Origin: Anaerolineales bacterium
GTDB lineage: Bacteria > Chloroflexota > Anaerolineae > Anaerolineales > Villigracilaceae
NCBI GenBank assembly: GCA_014379595.1
Contig: JACMLM010000038.1
Span: 1 to 35,560, forward strand
Length of the DNA stretch: 35,560 nt
Reading direction: 5' to 3'
Made by a program: the position numbers and the translations under genes. Positions 9,087-16,951 of the stretch are shown piece after piece (the stretch's first letter is position 1; every line of letters starts with the position of its first letter). Below the pieces are notes generated by a model. It did no database searches, was not told the origin of the DNA, and saw only the letters and a program-made list of their open reading frames with translations.

Positions 9087-9869
9087 CTAAGCCTGCAGCG
9101 CCATCAATGCGCCGAATCTACCCGTTTTGCCTTTTTCTGCTCGATGCGAAAACCAATCATCCAAATGACAGGCCGTACATACCTCAGAAACTTGAATTTG
9201 CTCTACACCTGCTTTCTTCAATTGAATAGAATTCGCAGTCCATAGATCTAGAAATGTGCTTCCGTTTCTAGTTTGTACAATACAGTCGATATCTTTATTG
9301 TATTTTTCTTTAAATTGATTGATTACATCCTCACCCACTTCATAATGATCAACTCCAATAGATGGGCCAATGCCTGCAACTATATCTTCAGGCTTGCTGC
9401 CATAATGCGACTGCATTCCTTCTACTGCTGCTTTTGCAACGCCGCGTACAGTTCCCATCCAGCCGGCATGAGCCATGCCGATTACATTTTTTTTGGGGTC
9501 ATGGAACATGATGGGCACACAATCACCAAAACGCATGAAGAGTGAGACATCAGGATTATCAGTAAAGAGAATATCTGCTTTCGCGGAAGGCTGTTCGAGC
9601 GGACGCGGTGCATCAGCGTAGACAATGTCTGTGCCGTGTACCAGCCAAACGTCATGGATAGATTCGGGTTCACGTCCCATGCTGCGAAATGCATGAATAC
9701 GATTCTCCGCCACGCGCGCGGGGTCGTCTCCCACTGATCCGCCTAGGTTTAGTGAATGCCATGGAGCGGGGCTTATTCCGCCTCGACGTGTAAAGACTGC
9801 CTGTGAAACAGCATTTGAAAAAATATCGAAGCTGTAATAACGCAGTCCGTTTTGTTCGTGAAAGGGCAT
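9087..9869 (-). CDS. pgeF: Laccase-domain purine nucleoside phosphorylase, YfiH/PgeF/YlmD family
   Basis: A 260-residue protein of the multicopper-oxidase-like laccase family. The zinc/active-site residues are visible in RFGDCVPIMFHDP (Cys), GMAHAGWMGTVRGVAKAAVE (His) and the upstream VHGTDIV (His); GIGPSIGVDHYEVGEDV is also typical. Characterised family members have adenosine and methylthioadenosine phosphorylase and adenosine deaminase activity, and the E. coli protein has been proposed to correct peptidoglycan amino-acid errors. The start ATG overlaps the stop of the DUF2085 gene by one base (TAATG). It heads a ylmD-ylmE-ylmG-type cluster, here without sepF (ylmF). Since mtnA is nearby and no MTA phosphorylase is visible, this protein might supply that step; that is inference. 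Confidence 0.92.
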   Translation of the reverse strand: MPFHEQNGLRYYSFDIFSNAVSQAVFTRRGGISPAPWHSLNLGGSVGDDPARVAENRIHAFRSMGREPESIHDVWLVHGTDIVYADAPRPLEQPSAKADILFTDNPDVSLFMRFGDCVPIMFHDPKKNVIGMAHAGWMGTVRGVAKAAVEGMQSHYGSKPEDIVAGIGPSIGVDHYEVGEDVINQFKEKYNKDIDCIVQTRNGSTFLDLWTANSIQLKKAGVEQIQVSEVCTACHLDDWFSHRAEKGKTGRFGALMALQA

Positions 9870-10879
9870 TACTCGGAAACCTGATTGACCGCGAATTTCT
9901 TGATGTAATACTGGCGCGTATCGTTCATCGACTCTTCAATGTTTGGATAAGCAAACCACGCAGTTGCCAAGCCAAAGAGTGCGCCAGTAAGTGTACGCAA
10001 GAAAGGCGTGCTTTCGCGATAAGGTACAAGAGATGCAAGCCATTCCCAATTGAATTGACTAAGAAGCTGTGAGAAGCCATCCAAACCAATGGGCGCAATA
10101 CCGATCAGAAGCCACATCACCCAATGTAATGATTTAATACGGCGGCCAGTTAATCCGAAGACAACACCAAAAATTAGTATCGAAAGATAAATTGCTATAT
10201 CACGCTCGCAAAGTGCAACTTTATAGCCCACTGTATCATCGCCGATATATTTACGCGCTTCAAAACGAGTGAAGCTGTATGGATCGTCTAAATTGGTAAT
10301 GCCTGTTACCTGCTCAAATGTTTTTACGCCACTTACCCCAGCTTCTGCGAGCGGATAAAAAGCCTGATCCCCATAAAGAAAGAATGACCGAAAACCAAAT
10401 TGATGGCAAAGAGGGCTATAAATACGATAGATCGCTCTTGCGGGGGCTTCCGCACCCATTTTCATCAGGGTGGGACCAAGGAAAGGCAACCCTACATAAA
10501 ACAACATAAATAAATTCAAAACGATCAGATAACGTTTGGCGATCCAAAACGAAATACGGTCTCCTGTTGTCACTTTCTTTCCTTTCTCTACTCGCATCTT
10601 ATATTCCGGGTCGCCCAGCTTCTCCAATTGATTCTTTCTATCAAACGCCGCCCCAACAGTTATTTGTAATTTTTGGCGCGAGATGGGAGCTTTAAGGGTA
10701 TACGGTCCAACTTCCACAACGGGTATGATTTCACCATACTTTGCGATCAACACAGAATCAGAATCAATGTCCACTTCCGCCAGGCGATGAGGATACTGCA
10801 CCTGAAGTTCATTTAGACCTGCTTTTACCTCATCACCTAGCTTGTCATCTTTACGAGTGAACAGAGTTACATTGAGCAT
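9869..10879 (-). CDS. Glutaredoxin-like (degenerate) domain fused to DUF2085 membrane domain
   Basis: A 336-residue fusion. Residues 1-80 (VTLFTRKDDKLGDEVKAGL, VDIDSDSVLIAKYGEIIPVVEVG) have the beta-alpha-beta pattern of the DUF836 glutaredoxin-like family. The CxxC that normally follows LYTR is replaced by Asp-Lys-Leu-Gly, so no redox centre remains. After a linker, residues about 120-320 form a membrane domain with about five hydrophobic segments and the DUF2085 motifs SPLCHQFGFRSFF and ALCERDIAIY, whose Cys/His residues could bind a metal. The start is ATG 10877-10879 with AGGA seven bases upstream; a longer frame to 10924 would begin inside the repeat 10913-10963. The gene overlaps pgeF by one base and lies downstream of ccdA. 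Function unknown. Confidence 0.85.
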   Translation of the reverse strand: MLNVTLFTRKDDKLGDEVKAGLNELQVQYPHRLAEVDIDSDSVLIAKYGEIIPVVEVGPYTLKAPISRQKLQITVGAAFDRKNQLEKLGDPEYKMRVEKGKKVTTGDRISFWIAKRYLIVLNLFMLFYVGLPFLGPTLMKMGAEAPARAIYRIYSPLCHQFGFRSFFLYGDQAFYPLAEAGVSGVKTFEQVTGITNLDDPYSFTRFEARKYIGDDTVGYKVALCERDIAIYLSILIFGVVFGLTGRRIKSLHWVMWLLIGIAPIGLDGFSQLLSQFNWEWLASLVPYRESTPFLRTLTGALFGLATAWFAYPNIEESMNDTRQYYIKKFAVNQVSE

Positions 10880-10912
10880 AATTATTTCCTGTGACTCTAA
10901 TAAAAATATTAA

Positions 10913-10963
10913 CCACAAAGGCACAAAGGTTAAATAAGTGTATCTCCTTTGTGCCTTTATGTG
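10913..10963. repeat. Imperfect palindrome of the ACCACAAAGG(C/A)CAC type
   Basis: Left arm CCACAAAGGCACAAAGG (10913-10929) pairs with CCTTTGTGCCTTTATGTG (10946-10963) over 13 consecutive bases plus two more pairs, with a 16-base loop. It fills the gap between ccdA and the DUF2085 fusion. The arm sequence recurs at 30072-30087. Confidence 0.75.
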
Positions 10964-10977
10964 CAGTACTTGACTTT

Positions 10978-11703
10978 TTACAATCCAAAATCGAACCAGA
11001 AGAATTGAGCGCGCTGGGCGATCAATTCAAACATGCCCGAAAATAGCATAATACCAACGATCACCAAAATCACACCCATAGCGATCTCAACATATCTCAT
11101 CACCTTGCCATATTTTTTCAAAATGGTGGATACCCAGCCGATCCCTAGTGCAGCCAGCAGAAATGGAATCGCTAGTCCAGCCGAATACGCTGTGAGAAGT
11201 ACAGCACCTAAAGAAATCGAGCCGCCATTTATTGCAAGAGTGAGGATCGTACCAAGTACAGGTCCAACACACGGCGACCAGCCCGCTGAAAAAAACACAC
11301 CCATTAAAGCAGATGAAAGATAACCCAATTTTGGGTTTGGTGCCTGCTGAACACGTGTATCATATAAAAGGAATGGGATATGTAACACACCGATCATGTG
11401 CAAGCCAAAAATAATTACAACGATACCGCCGATCTTTGCCAGCCAATAACGTAAGTCATAAAGTAAACCGCCTGCAACAGCAGCCAGTACACCTAATAAA
11501 ACAAACACTGTACTAAAGCCAAGCACAAAGGCCAGGCCGTGACTAAATGTGATCCAACGATTAGCTTGGTTATTCTCGCCACCTGCAGCACGCCCGCCCA
11601 GATACCCTATATACGCGGGAACTAAGGAAAATACACACGGCGAAAGAAAAGATGCTAACCCCGCGAGCAAGGCAAGTCCAACACTAATTTGTGAAATTTC
11701 CAC
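10978..11703 (-). CDS. ccdA: Cytochrome c biogenesis / thiol-disulfide transmembrane protein, CcdA family
   Basis: A 241-residue polytopic membrane protein, with six hydrophobic segments, of the DsbD-beta/CcdA family. It passes reducing equivalents from cytoplasmic thioredoxin to extracytoplasmic thiol proteins. The two conserved cysteines are in SFLSPCVFSLVPAYIGYLGG (Cys23) and SAGWSPCVGPVLGTIL (about residue 145), each inside a membrane helix beside the conserved Pro. The start is GTG 11701-11703 with GAGG five bases upstream. No thioredoxin-like partner with intact cysteines is next to it; the downstream gene has a glutaredoxin-like domain that has lost its cysteines. Confidence 0.92.
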   Translation of the reverse strand: MEISQISVGLALLAGLASFLSPCVFSLVPAYIGYLGGRAAGGENNQANRWITFSHGLAFVLGFSTVFVLLGVLAAVAGGLLYDLRYWLAKIGGIVVIIFGLHMIGVLHIPFLLYDTRVQQAPNPKLGYLSSALMGVFFSAGWSPCVGPVLGTILTLAINGGSISLGAVLLTAYSAGLAIPFLLAALGIGWVSTILKKYGKVMRYVEIAMGVILVIVGIMLFSGMFELIAQRAQFFWFDFGL

Positions 11704-11743
11704 TTATACCTCGATAAAATATTATGCGGTGTCAAACATATAA

Positions 11744-11860
11744 TTTAGTTTCTTGCAAAAATTGTATGTGTGTCAGGCTTGCAGCCTGACAACTATTGAA
11801 ATCTAAATTTTGGCGGGTTGAAAACCCGCCCTACGAAAACATATACAAGACTCTATTAAA
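11744..11860. repeat. Miniature inverted-repeat element, copy 2
   Basis: Related to the element at 2832-2953. The left end (11744-11760) carries TTCTTGCAAAA and the right end (about 11840-11860) carries TATACAAGA and CTCTATTAAA, matching the right arm of copy 1 (TATGCAAGA, GTCTATTTAA). Inside are two hairpins: 11771-11791 (arms TGTCAGGCT and AGCCTGACA, loop TGC, perfect 9 bp) and 11812-11830 (GGCGGGTT and AACCCGCC, loop GAA, perfect 8 bp). The right end contains the TAA stop of the L,D-transpeptidase gene, just as copy 1 contains the mtnA stop. Confidence 0.65.
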
Positions 11861-13004
11861 TCTTCAACTCTTTTGTAGTGACTACAGTACCATGATCTGG
11901 CAAAGACATTCGCATTTCACTTTGAGCAAGCGAGACGTGAGGAGTGGTCCAACGGAAGATCCATTTTGCATCTTCGGGTCTGACATTAATACAACCATGC
12001 GAGCGACGCTCACCGAAATCGTTATGCCAGAAAGCACCGTGAATGGCAATCCCCTCGCCTGAGATAACAGTATCCCATGGGACAGCCGGTGTGGAATATC
12101 CTGCCGCTGAACCGCCGCCGCTCATATTTAATGAAATAATCTTCCAATGCGTAAATAGCTCACCCACAGGCGTTGCACGCTCATCGGAAATAGCCCCTGT
12201 TGCGGGATCAAAAACCGCACCACTGGAAATACGACAAAAGTAAACTTCTCTATTTCCTTCATAGCATGAGAGGGTTTGATAAGTTATATCTACAGCAATC
12301 TTCTTCTCAGCAGGGTCAATCTCCGGGCTGATCGCAGCGACATCTTCTTCTGTGAGAACTTTAAATGCTGCTCCGTCTGCCCAGTAAACATCACCAAATC
12401 CGTAACCATGTCCATTGGGTGATTCGTTCCAGCGATATTCCACAAATCCACTAGACTGGCGCACCTGATCGATCCAAAGCACCTGACTATAATATGCACG
12501 CGGTGGAAATTGATATTGGATCAAACTTTGAATCCATGGCGAGATTGGTGCTCCATCAAGTGTAAGGTCAACATAAGGCACAGTCACCTCAGCCCAAAAG
12601 CCAGTTTGTCCCGCAGGAATTTCTGTGATCGGAGTGTTTTGAATATTCCGTGTGGGCTGAATTCGTGATGACCAAATATACCCATCAGGTGTCTCAAGAT
12701 ATTTTTGATTCGTCAAAGCCACTACATTGCCGAGAACCTCACGCGTCCACGGGACTAATGTGTCAGCAGGCAATGTTGTAATGGATGTATTCAAAACAGG
12801 GTCATTGGTGGGCCTGCTTCTTAGATCAGTGGCATCCACAAGGCGGCCGATAATGTCAGCCTCTGGAAATTGAGGAAGCCGCTTGGGAGTGTAATATGGC
12901 TCAAGATCATTCAAAGAAAACTTATTAAATGGCCTGAACGCCATCGTGCCAAACCCCACTCCAGCCACCTTAAGAAAATCACGTCGAGAAAAAGATCGTT
13001 TCAT
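11856..13004 (-). CDS. Tat-exported L,D-transpeptidase (YkuD domain), first paralogue
   Basis: A 382-residue peptidoglycan cross-linking enzyme candidate. The N-terminus carries a twin-arginine signal (SRRDFLKVAGVGFGTMAF). Residues about 50-120 look like an SH3-type wall-binding region (VDATDLRSRPTNDPVL). The C-terminal YkuD domain has HGAFWHNDFGERRSHGCINV with catalytic Cys338, followed by a conserved aromatic segment AKWIFRWTTP. L,D-transpeptidases attack a tetrapeptide with cysteine to form 3-3 cross-links or attach proteins. Export of the folded enzyme by Tat is unusual for this family but is shared by the second paralogue at 33845-34927. A -10 TATAAT (13022-13027, minus) precedes the start. 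The TAA stop lies in repeat element copy 2. Confidence 0.92.
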   Translation of the reverse strand: MKRSFSRRDFLKVAGVGFGTMAFRPFNKFSLNDLEPYYTPKRLPQFPEADIIGRLVDATDLRSRPTNDPVLNTSITTLPADTLVPWTREVLGNVVALTNQKYLETPDGYIWSSRIQPTRNIQNTPITEIPAGQTGFWAEVTVPYVDLTLDGAPISPWIQSLIQYQFPPRAYYSQVLWIDQVRQSSGFVEYRWNESPNGHGYGFGDVYWADGAAFKVLTEEDVAAISPEIDPAEKKIAVDITYQTLSCYEGNREVYFCRISSGAVFDPATGAISDERATPVGELFTHWKIISLNMSGGGSAAGYSTPAVPWDTVISGEGIAIHGAFWHNDFGERRSHGCINVRPEDAKWIFRWTTPHVSLAQSEMRMSLPDHGTVVTTKELKI

Positions 13005-13038
13005 ACTTCTTTCACCTTTGTATTATAAAAAAATACTG

Positions 13039-13102
13039 AGTGCAGACCTCAGTCCGCATTTGTTGAAATAGGCGTGCTAAAGCCCGCACTACACTATTTC
13101 AA
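13039..13102. repeat. Two hairpins, the second nested in an outer stem
   Basis: First hairpin TGCAGAC/GTCCGCA around 13041-13058 (one G-T pair). Second: outer perfect 9-bp stem TTGAAATAG (13063-13071) with CTATTTCAA (13094-13102), enclosing GCGTGC/GCCCGC (13072-13077 and 13082-13087; one mismatch). The inner hairpin plus CACTAC resembles the GGCGGGTT hairpin plus CCTAC at 11812-11834. There is no T-run. It lies in the gap between the esterase stop and the L,D-transpeptidase start. Confidence 0.6.
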
Positions 13103-13156
13103 GGATACCTGCAAACAAAAAGAGCGTCAACAGAACAGTGAGAATGCATTAATATA

Positions 13157-13822
13157 TCATCCAATAGGAGTGGAAAGATAGTTTTCAAGAGCACGCAAAC
13201 AATTGATGCCCAATTTATGGCCTACTTCGTCTTCGCAATAGGTCACCTGCGCACCGGCCTGCTCAAGCAATTTAATCGAATCACGAGCGCGGTCAACAGG
13301 AACCGTTTGATCTTGGCTGCCATGAGCCACGAAAATAGTTTTGCCGGCAAGCGGTTTTTGTGTAATCAATTCTTCAAGCCCTGATGGAACAAAACCAGCC
13401 AGCACACCCATCTTGCCTACTCTGTGTGGATAAAGCATTCCCATCACATTCACCATCGCCGCACCCTGACTGAATCCCATTAAATCAAATTGCAGCGCGT
13501 CCAACTTAACCGAAGCTGAGTACTCGTCAATAAGGCGGATCAGTGCCTCAGCTGCTGGTTTAAGCATCTCGAAACTGGGCCAGCTAAAAGTGTCGGGTTG
13601 ATGCGGGCGCCAGGAGAATCCGCTTGGTTCACCGGGATAAAGCGCACGCGGTGCGATCATCCAATAATCTTTTGAGAGTGCACGTGTGAAAACCCACATG
13701 GAATTTTCATCGCCTGTCCAACCGTGAATGAGCACAAGCAAACGCGGATGCTCAGATTGAGAAGAACGGACGCGTAATGTCCAATCGCCAAATGTAATGA
13801 GTTCAGAGTTAGTCGCGGCCAT
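13157..13822 (-). CDS. Alpha/beta hydrolase, phospholipase/carboxylesterase-like
   Basis: A 221-residue alpha/beta hydrolase of the carboxylesterase/dienelactone-hydrolase type. The oxyanion region is LLVLIHGWTGDENSMW, the nucleophile elbow is LMGFSQGAAMVNVM (GFSQG with the catalytic Ser), and the charge-relay residues are in FVAHGSQDQTVPVDRA (Asp) and DEVGHKLG (His). No signal peptide is seen, so it is probably cytoplasmic. ATG 13820-13822 is preferred, with GTG one codon earlier as an alternative. It overlaps the end of the upstream small membrane-protein gene by about 14 bases, so it is probably translated from the same message. Substrate unknown. Confidence 0.88.
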   Translation of the reverse strand: MAATNSELITFGDWTLRVRSSQSEHPRLLVLIHGWTGDENSMWVFTRALSKDYWMIAPRALYPGEPSGFSWRPHQPDTFSWPSFEMLKPAAEALIRLIDEYSASVKLDALQFDLMGFSQGAAMVNVMGMLYPHRVGKMGVLAGFVPSGLEELITQKPLAGKTIFVAHGSQDQTVPVDRARDSIKLLEQAGAQVTYCEDEVGHKLGINCLRALENYLSTPIG

Positions 13823-14036
13823 CACGTTTTAGAATCCAATCTGATGCGTACAATACGAGAAAGATCAAACCAATCGGAAGAAGCCCGCCAAGTAAACAAA
13901 GAAAGCCCGTTACGGCCGCGCCAAAACCATAGATCAACCAGATCAATCCAACGCCAATCACAAAAAGTGAAATGAACGCTCCGACCAAAAGGCGGACGTT
14001 TGTATCTTTGACATACTTTCTCAGGTCACGACTCAT
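13809..14036 (-). CDS. Small two-helix membrane protein of unknown function
   Basis: A 75-residue protein with two hydrophobic segments, LLVGAFISLFVIGVGLIWLIYGFGA and FLCLLGGLLPIGLIFLVLYASDWIL, and charged ends (SRDLRKYVKD, KRDGRD). Its ATG overlaps the patatin stop codon by one base (TAATG), and its 3' end overlaps the esterase start. The tight packing supports a real gene despite the small size. No family is recognised. Confidence 0.75.
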   Translation of the reverse strand: MSRDLRKYVKDTNVRLLVGAFISLFVIGVGLIWLIYGFGAAVTGFLCLLGGLLPIGLIFLVLYASDWILKRDGRD

Positions 14037-14914
14037 TAGTGTTTTCCAAAAAGTTTTTTACCAACACGATGCCGCCAGGAGACTGCGCGTTTTAACTTGG
14101 GCAATATTTCTTCAACCGCATCTTCGCCAAGCTGAGCCACATCTTTAACTATCACGTTATCAAGCATCTCAATTTCATGAACTGCAGGGCGGACGACAAC
14201 ATCCGGTGCGTCCAACTCTAAACGATATTGTGCAACACCGCGGCTGCCGATTTCAACTGCGCGCATAAAAATATCCCAGGACTGGGCGAAGTTCATTCGT
14301 GAGATCTGATCTGCCAGTACACGCGGAACCAAACTTGGAACAGGAAATGCAAAAGTCCGCACCGGCGTATCCATTGGAGCATTAAGAATCACTGCAACAA
14401 TAGGAAGGTTTGGCGATAATGTACGTGCTACTGAAACAGGAACTGGGTTCAATACACCGCCATCGATTAATTCCAAATCATTTAATTGCTGAATAGGGAA
14501 AATCCCAGGCAACGCAATAGTTGAAAGAATAGCATCTTTCAAATTACCTTCTGTAATGATCACTTCGGCACCAGATTTCACATCCACAGCAATAACAGCA
14601 CAGGGGATGTGCAAGTCGTCAAAAGTTTTCTCGCCCACTACTTCATCCAGCCATTTGCGGATGCCGGAGAATCCAAGTATGGAAGGACCGTCATCTGAAT
14701 CCCTTCCATATAAGTTAGCCTGATCTACGGCTTCAAAGATATCAAGTAACTCTGCAGGTGAACACCCTGAAGCATACAAAATCCCAACCAGTCCGCCAAA
14801 ACTTGTTCCGGCAATCGAACGGATTCTATATCCTTCTTGTTCCAGCCGCCGCAAGACACCGATGTGGGCATTTCCTTTGGCTCCACCGCCGCCTAATGCC
14901 AATGTTATATCCAT
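14036..14914 (-). CDS. Patatin-like phospholipase
   Basis: A 292-residue lipid acyl hydrolase of the patatin/RssA family. All family motifs are visible: the glycine-rich oxyanion loop LALGGGGAKGNAHIGVL at the N-terminus, the nucleophile GTSFGG (GxSxG, Ser about residue 42) and the dyad Asp in LIDGGVLNPVPV (about residue 150). It cleaves acyl ester bonds of phospholipids or related lipids. No signal peptide is present. It precedes the small membrane protein and an esterase with overlapping stops and starts, so the three appear to be one translational unit that may act on membrane lipids; that last point is inference. Confidence 0.93.
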   Translation of the reverse strand: MDITLALGGGGAKGNAHIGVLRRLEQEGYRIRSIAGTSFGGLVGILYASGCSPAELLDIFEAVDQANLYGRDSDDGPSILGFSGIRKWLDEVVGEKTFDDLHIPCAVIAVDVKSGAEVIITEGNLKDAILSTIALPGIFPIQQLNDLELIDGGVLNPVPVSVARTLSPNLPIVAVILNAPMDTPVRTFAFPVPSLVPRVLADQISRMNFAQSWDIFMRAVEIGSRGVAQYRLELDAPDVVVRPAVHEIEMLDNVIVKDVAQLGEDAVEEILPKLKRAVSWRHRVGKKLFGKH

Positions 14915-14976
14915 ATAATTTAAAAACCTTCCGTGACTTAGACAGTATGAATAGAAAAAATTATACCCGTATGATT

Positions 14977-16032
14977 CTAATTCGGTTCACGGATAAGCCA
15001 GACCGCTGCTCCTCCACCGACAAAGGCTGCTACGATCAATAATCCAACCAATAGCTTGGAAGATGGAGGATTTGAGGCAGGGGTTTCTCTGGTTGGAGTA
15101 TCTGTAAAAGATACAGTGGGTGTGGTCGGAAATAAAATAGAAGGTGTTTCAAGCATCAACATGCTGGGTGTTGATAATAAAAAGGATGTAGAAGTTGTTG
15201 GAATAGACGGAGTATTTATTGGAAGAGCAGGCTGTGTGGCAGCTTTTTGCACTAACAGTTCCTGCCCTTGGTATACAACCAAGTCTTCTCCAAGATTATT
15301 CAAAGCTTGTATATTTTTAATGGTTGTACCATATTCAATGGCAATGCTCCATAATGATTGCCCGTATTGAACTTTATGCAGTACATCCCCATCCGGGCGT
15401 GCAGTGCTTAATGCAACTGGCACCATGTATTGACTAATACCCAGTGAGTTTGCATTGCTTTCTTCTGAACCCGGCACGCTCGTCAGAATTGACGGCACAT
15501 TGCTCTGCATTTGACCTGAACTCGTGGATGCTGCACAATCCAGTGCATAATAATATCCATCAGGACCTTGGGATATTCCTGCACCGATATGCGTATAATT
15601 CTGTGACAACATTGTGTTCATATGATCTGCATCTTGCCACCCACCAGGAACACCAGTCCACACAAGCGGGTCACCGCTACTTAAAATATTTTCAGCACGA
15701 AAACCACCAAGAGAAAGATCACCTGATAGTGGAAAACCCAGTGTAAGTAACTGTTGAGTAAATGTGATGCCGCCCGGGCGCTCATGGGTAACCTGACCAG
15801 TTGCAGCCATATAATCCGCTTGGGACTGGGAAGACTGCATGAGCACAGGGTGGACGGTTAAAGGCGGCAATCCATAGGATAGGCGTAGGCCATTAACTAC
15901 TTCTATTAATTGACCCGGGGTTGTAACCGTTGATTGTGTGGAAGGTCGCGCTAAAATTTCCTTTGACGTGAACAGGCTAAAAGTTAGAGTAAAAAGCGTA
16001 ACAGAAACTATCCAGTTGATTGGCTTTCGCAT
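14977..16032 (-). CDS. Exported CAP (SCP/PR-1) domain protein with LysM domain
   Basis: A 351-residue surface protein. The N-terminal hydrophobic signal (INWIVSVTLFTLTFSLF) is followed by a CAP domain at about residues 40-170 (LRLSYGLPPLTVHPVLMQSSQSQA, HERPGG, YTHIGAGISQGPDGYYYALDCA). Next comes one LysM repeat at about 220-265 (YGQSLWSIAIEYGTTIKNIQALN), which binds peptidoglycan or chitin-like glycans, then a Ser/Thr/Pro linker. A C-terminal membrane helix ends the protein (LLVGLLIVAAFVGGGAAVWLI). ATG 16030-16032 is chosen over TTG two codons upstream. It follows the NBR1-Ig lipoprotein by about 20 bases, probably in one transcript. The CAP domain is common in Anaerolineae and its biochemical role is not settled. 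Confidence 0.9.
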   Translation of the reverse strand: MRKPINWIVSVTLFTLTFSLFTSKEILARPSTQSTVTTPGQLIEVVNGLRLSYGLPPLTVHPVLMQSSQSQADYMAATGQVTHERPGGITFTQQLLTLGFPLSGDLSLGGFRAENILSSGDPLVWTGVPGGWQDADHMNTMLSQNYTHIGAGISQGPDGYYYALDCAASTSSGQMQSNVPSILTSVPGSEESNANSLGISQYMVPVALSTARPDGDVLHKVQYGQSLWSIAIEYGTTIKNIQALNNLGEDLVVYQGQELLVQKAATQPALPINTPSIPTTSTSFLLSTPSMLMLETPSILFPTTPTVSFTDTPTRETPASNPPSSKLLVGLLIVAAFVGGGAAVWLIREPN

Positions 16033-16052
16033 CCACAAATCCCATTAGAAAG

Positions 16053-16865
16053 CTAAGGTGTCGGTGTTGGAGTCTCAGTATTAGTAGGCACTGGTGTAAA
16101 TGTAAAGCTTGAAGTAGGAGCAGGTGCTACTGTATTTGTAATTGTGGATGTAGCGGTAGGAACTGACGTAGATGTAGCAGAATCAACAACAACAAAGGAG
16201 ACAACCAAAGTTGCTCCAAACATAATTCCATCCAAATTGGTCATACGCCAATAACTGGTATATGTACCAGCTTTTTTAGGCGCAGTCATATGTATAGAAA
16301 GTTCTGACCAATCATCTACTGTCACAAGTTTTTGAATTTTTATGTCTTTGCCACCATATCGATCACCACTAAGTAAAACAAGACCATATTGATACATCCA
16401 ATTACATGTTCCGGTATTTTGAACTTTCCACGTTTTAGTAAAGCCTTTATTTTTGACAATCACTGTACCAGCCGGAATAGTTACATCACGGATGAAGGCC
16501 AAGTTGTTACAACCAACCGCCAATGCGCCCGGGTTGACCGTTGCTGTAGGCGGCGTACCTGTTACAGTTGGGGTTCCGGGCGTCAGTGAACCCAGCGTTG
16601 CTGTATAGTAGATAAAAGTAGGTGACACTAAAGATGTAGCAGATGGGAACAACGTGACTGTTGGAAACGGAGTTTGCGTAACTGTGGATGTAGCCGTAAC
16701 TGGCGTGACCAAAGCGGTTTGCGTTTCAAAGAAAGATACAACCATTGTGTTAATAGCGTCTGTCATAATCACATTGACTTCCTCGGTAGGAGCTTGTCCT
16801 GCGCAGGAAACCAACATGAAAGTAGATATTATAATAATTAGCAGTTTTCGTATATATTTATGCAT
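16053..16865 (-). CDS. Lipoprotein with NBR1-type Ig-like domain
   Basis: A 270-residue exported lipoprotein. The signal KLLIIIISTFMLVSCAG has lipobox LVSC. A Thr/Val/Pro-rich linker (about 30-110) leads to an Ig-like beta domain at about 115-230 with the NBR1 pattern: a leading Cys, DVTIPAGTVI, FTKTWKVQNTGTCNWMYQYGLVLLSGDR, and APKKAGTYTSYWRMTNLDG. A Thr/Pro-rich tail ends in ETPTPTP. This domain, named from the human autophagy receptor NBR1, is common in surface proteins of Chloroflexota, where its binding partner is unknown. GGAGG is four bases from the ATG, and a TATAAT (16894-16899, minus) is about 30 bases upstream, so it likely heads the CAP/patatin transcript. Confidence 0.88.
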   Translation of the reverse strand: MHKYIRKLLIIIISTFMLVSCAGQAPTEEVNVIMTDAINTMVVSFFETQTALVTPVTATSTVTQTPFPTVTLFPSATSLVSPTFIYYTATLGSLTPGTPTVTGTPPTATVNPGALAVGCNNLAFIRDVTIPAGTVIVKNKGFTKTWKVQNTGTCNWMYQYGLVLLSGDRYGGKDIKIQKLVTVDDWSELSIHMTAPKKAGTYTSYWRMTNLDGIMFGATLVVSFVVVDSATSTSVPTATSTITNTVAPAPTSSFTFTPVPTNTETPTPTP

Positions 16866-16893
16866 CGAGCCTCCGCTTTAAATCTAACACATA

Positions 16894-16899
16894 ATTATA
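16894..16899 (-). promoter_or_regulatory. Candidate -10 box for the NBR1-Ig lipoprotein operon
   Basis: A consensus TATAAT on the minus strand, 28 bases upstream of the ATG at 16865. The -35 position is not recognisable. Confidence 0.45.
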
Positions 16900-16951
16900 A
16901 AAACCAAGCGGGCGGAAATCCTACGTTTAGGATGTGTTTTCATAAAAAATA

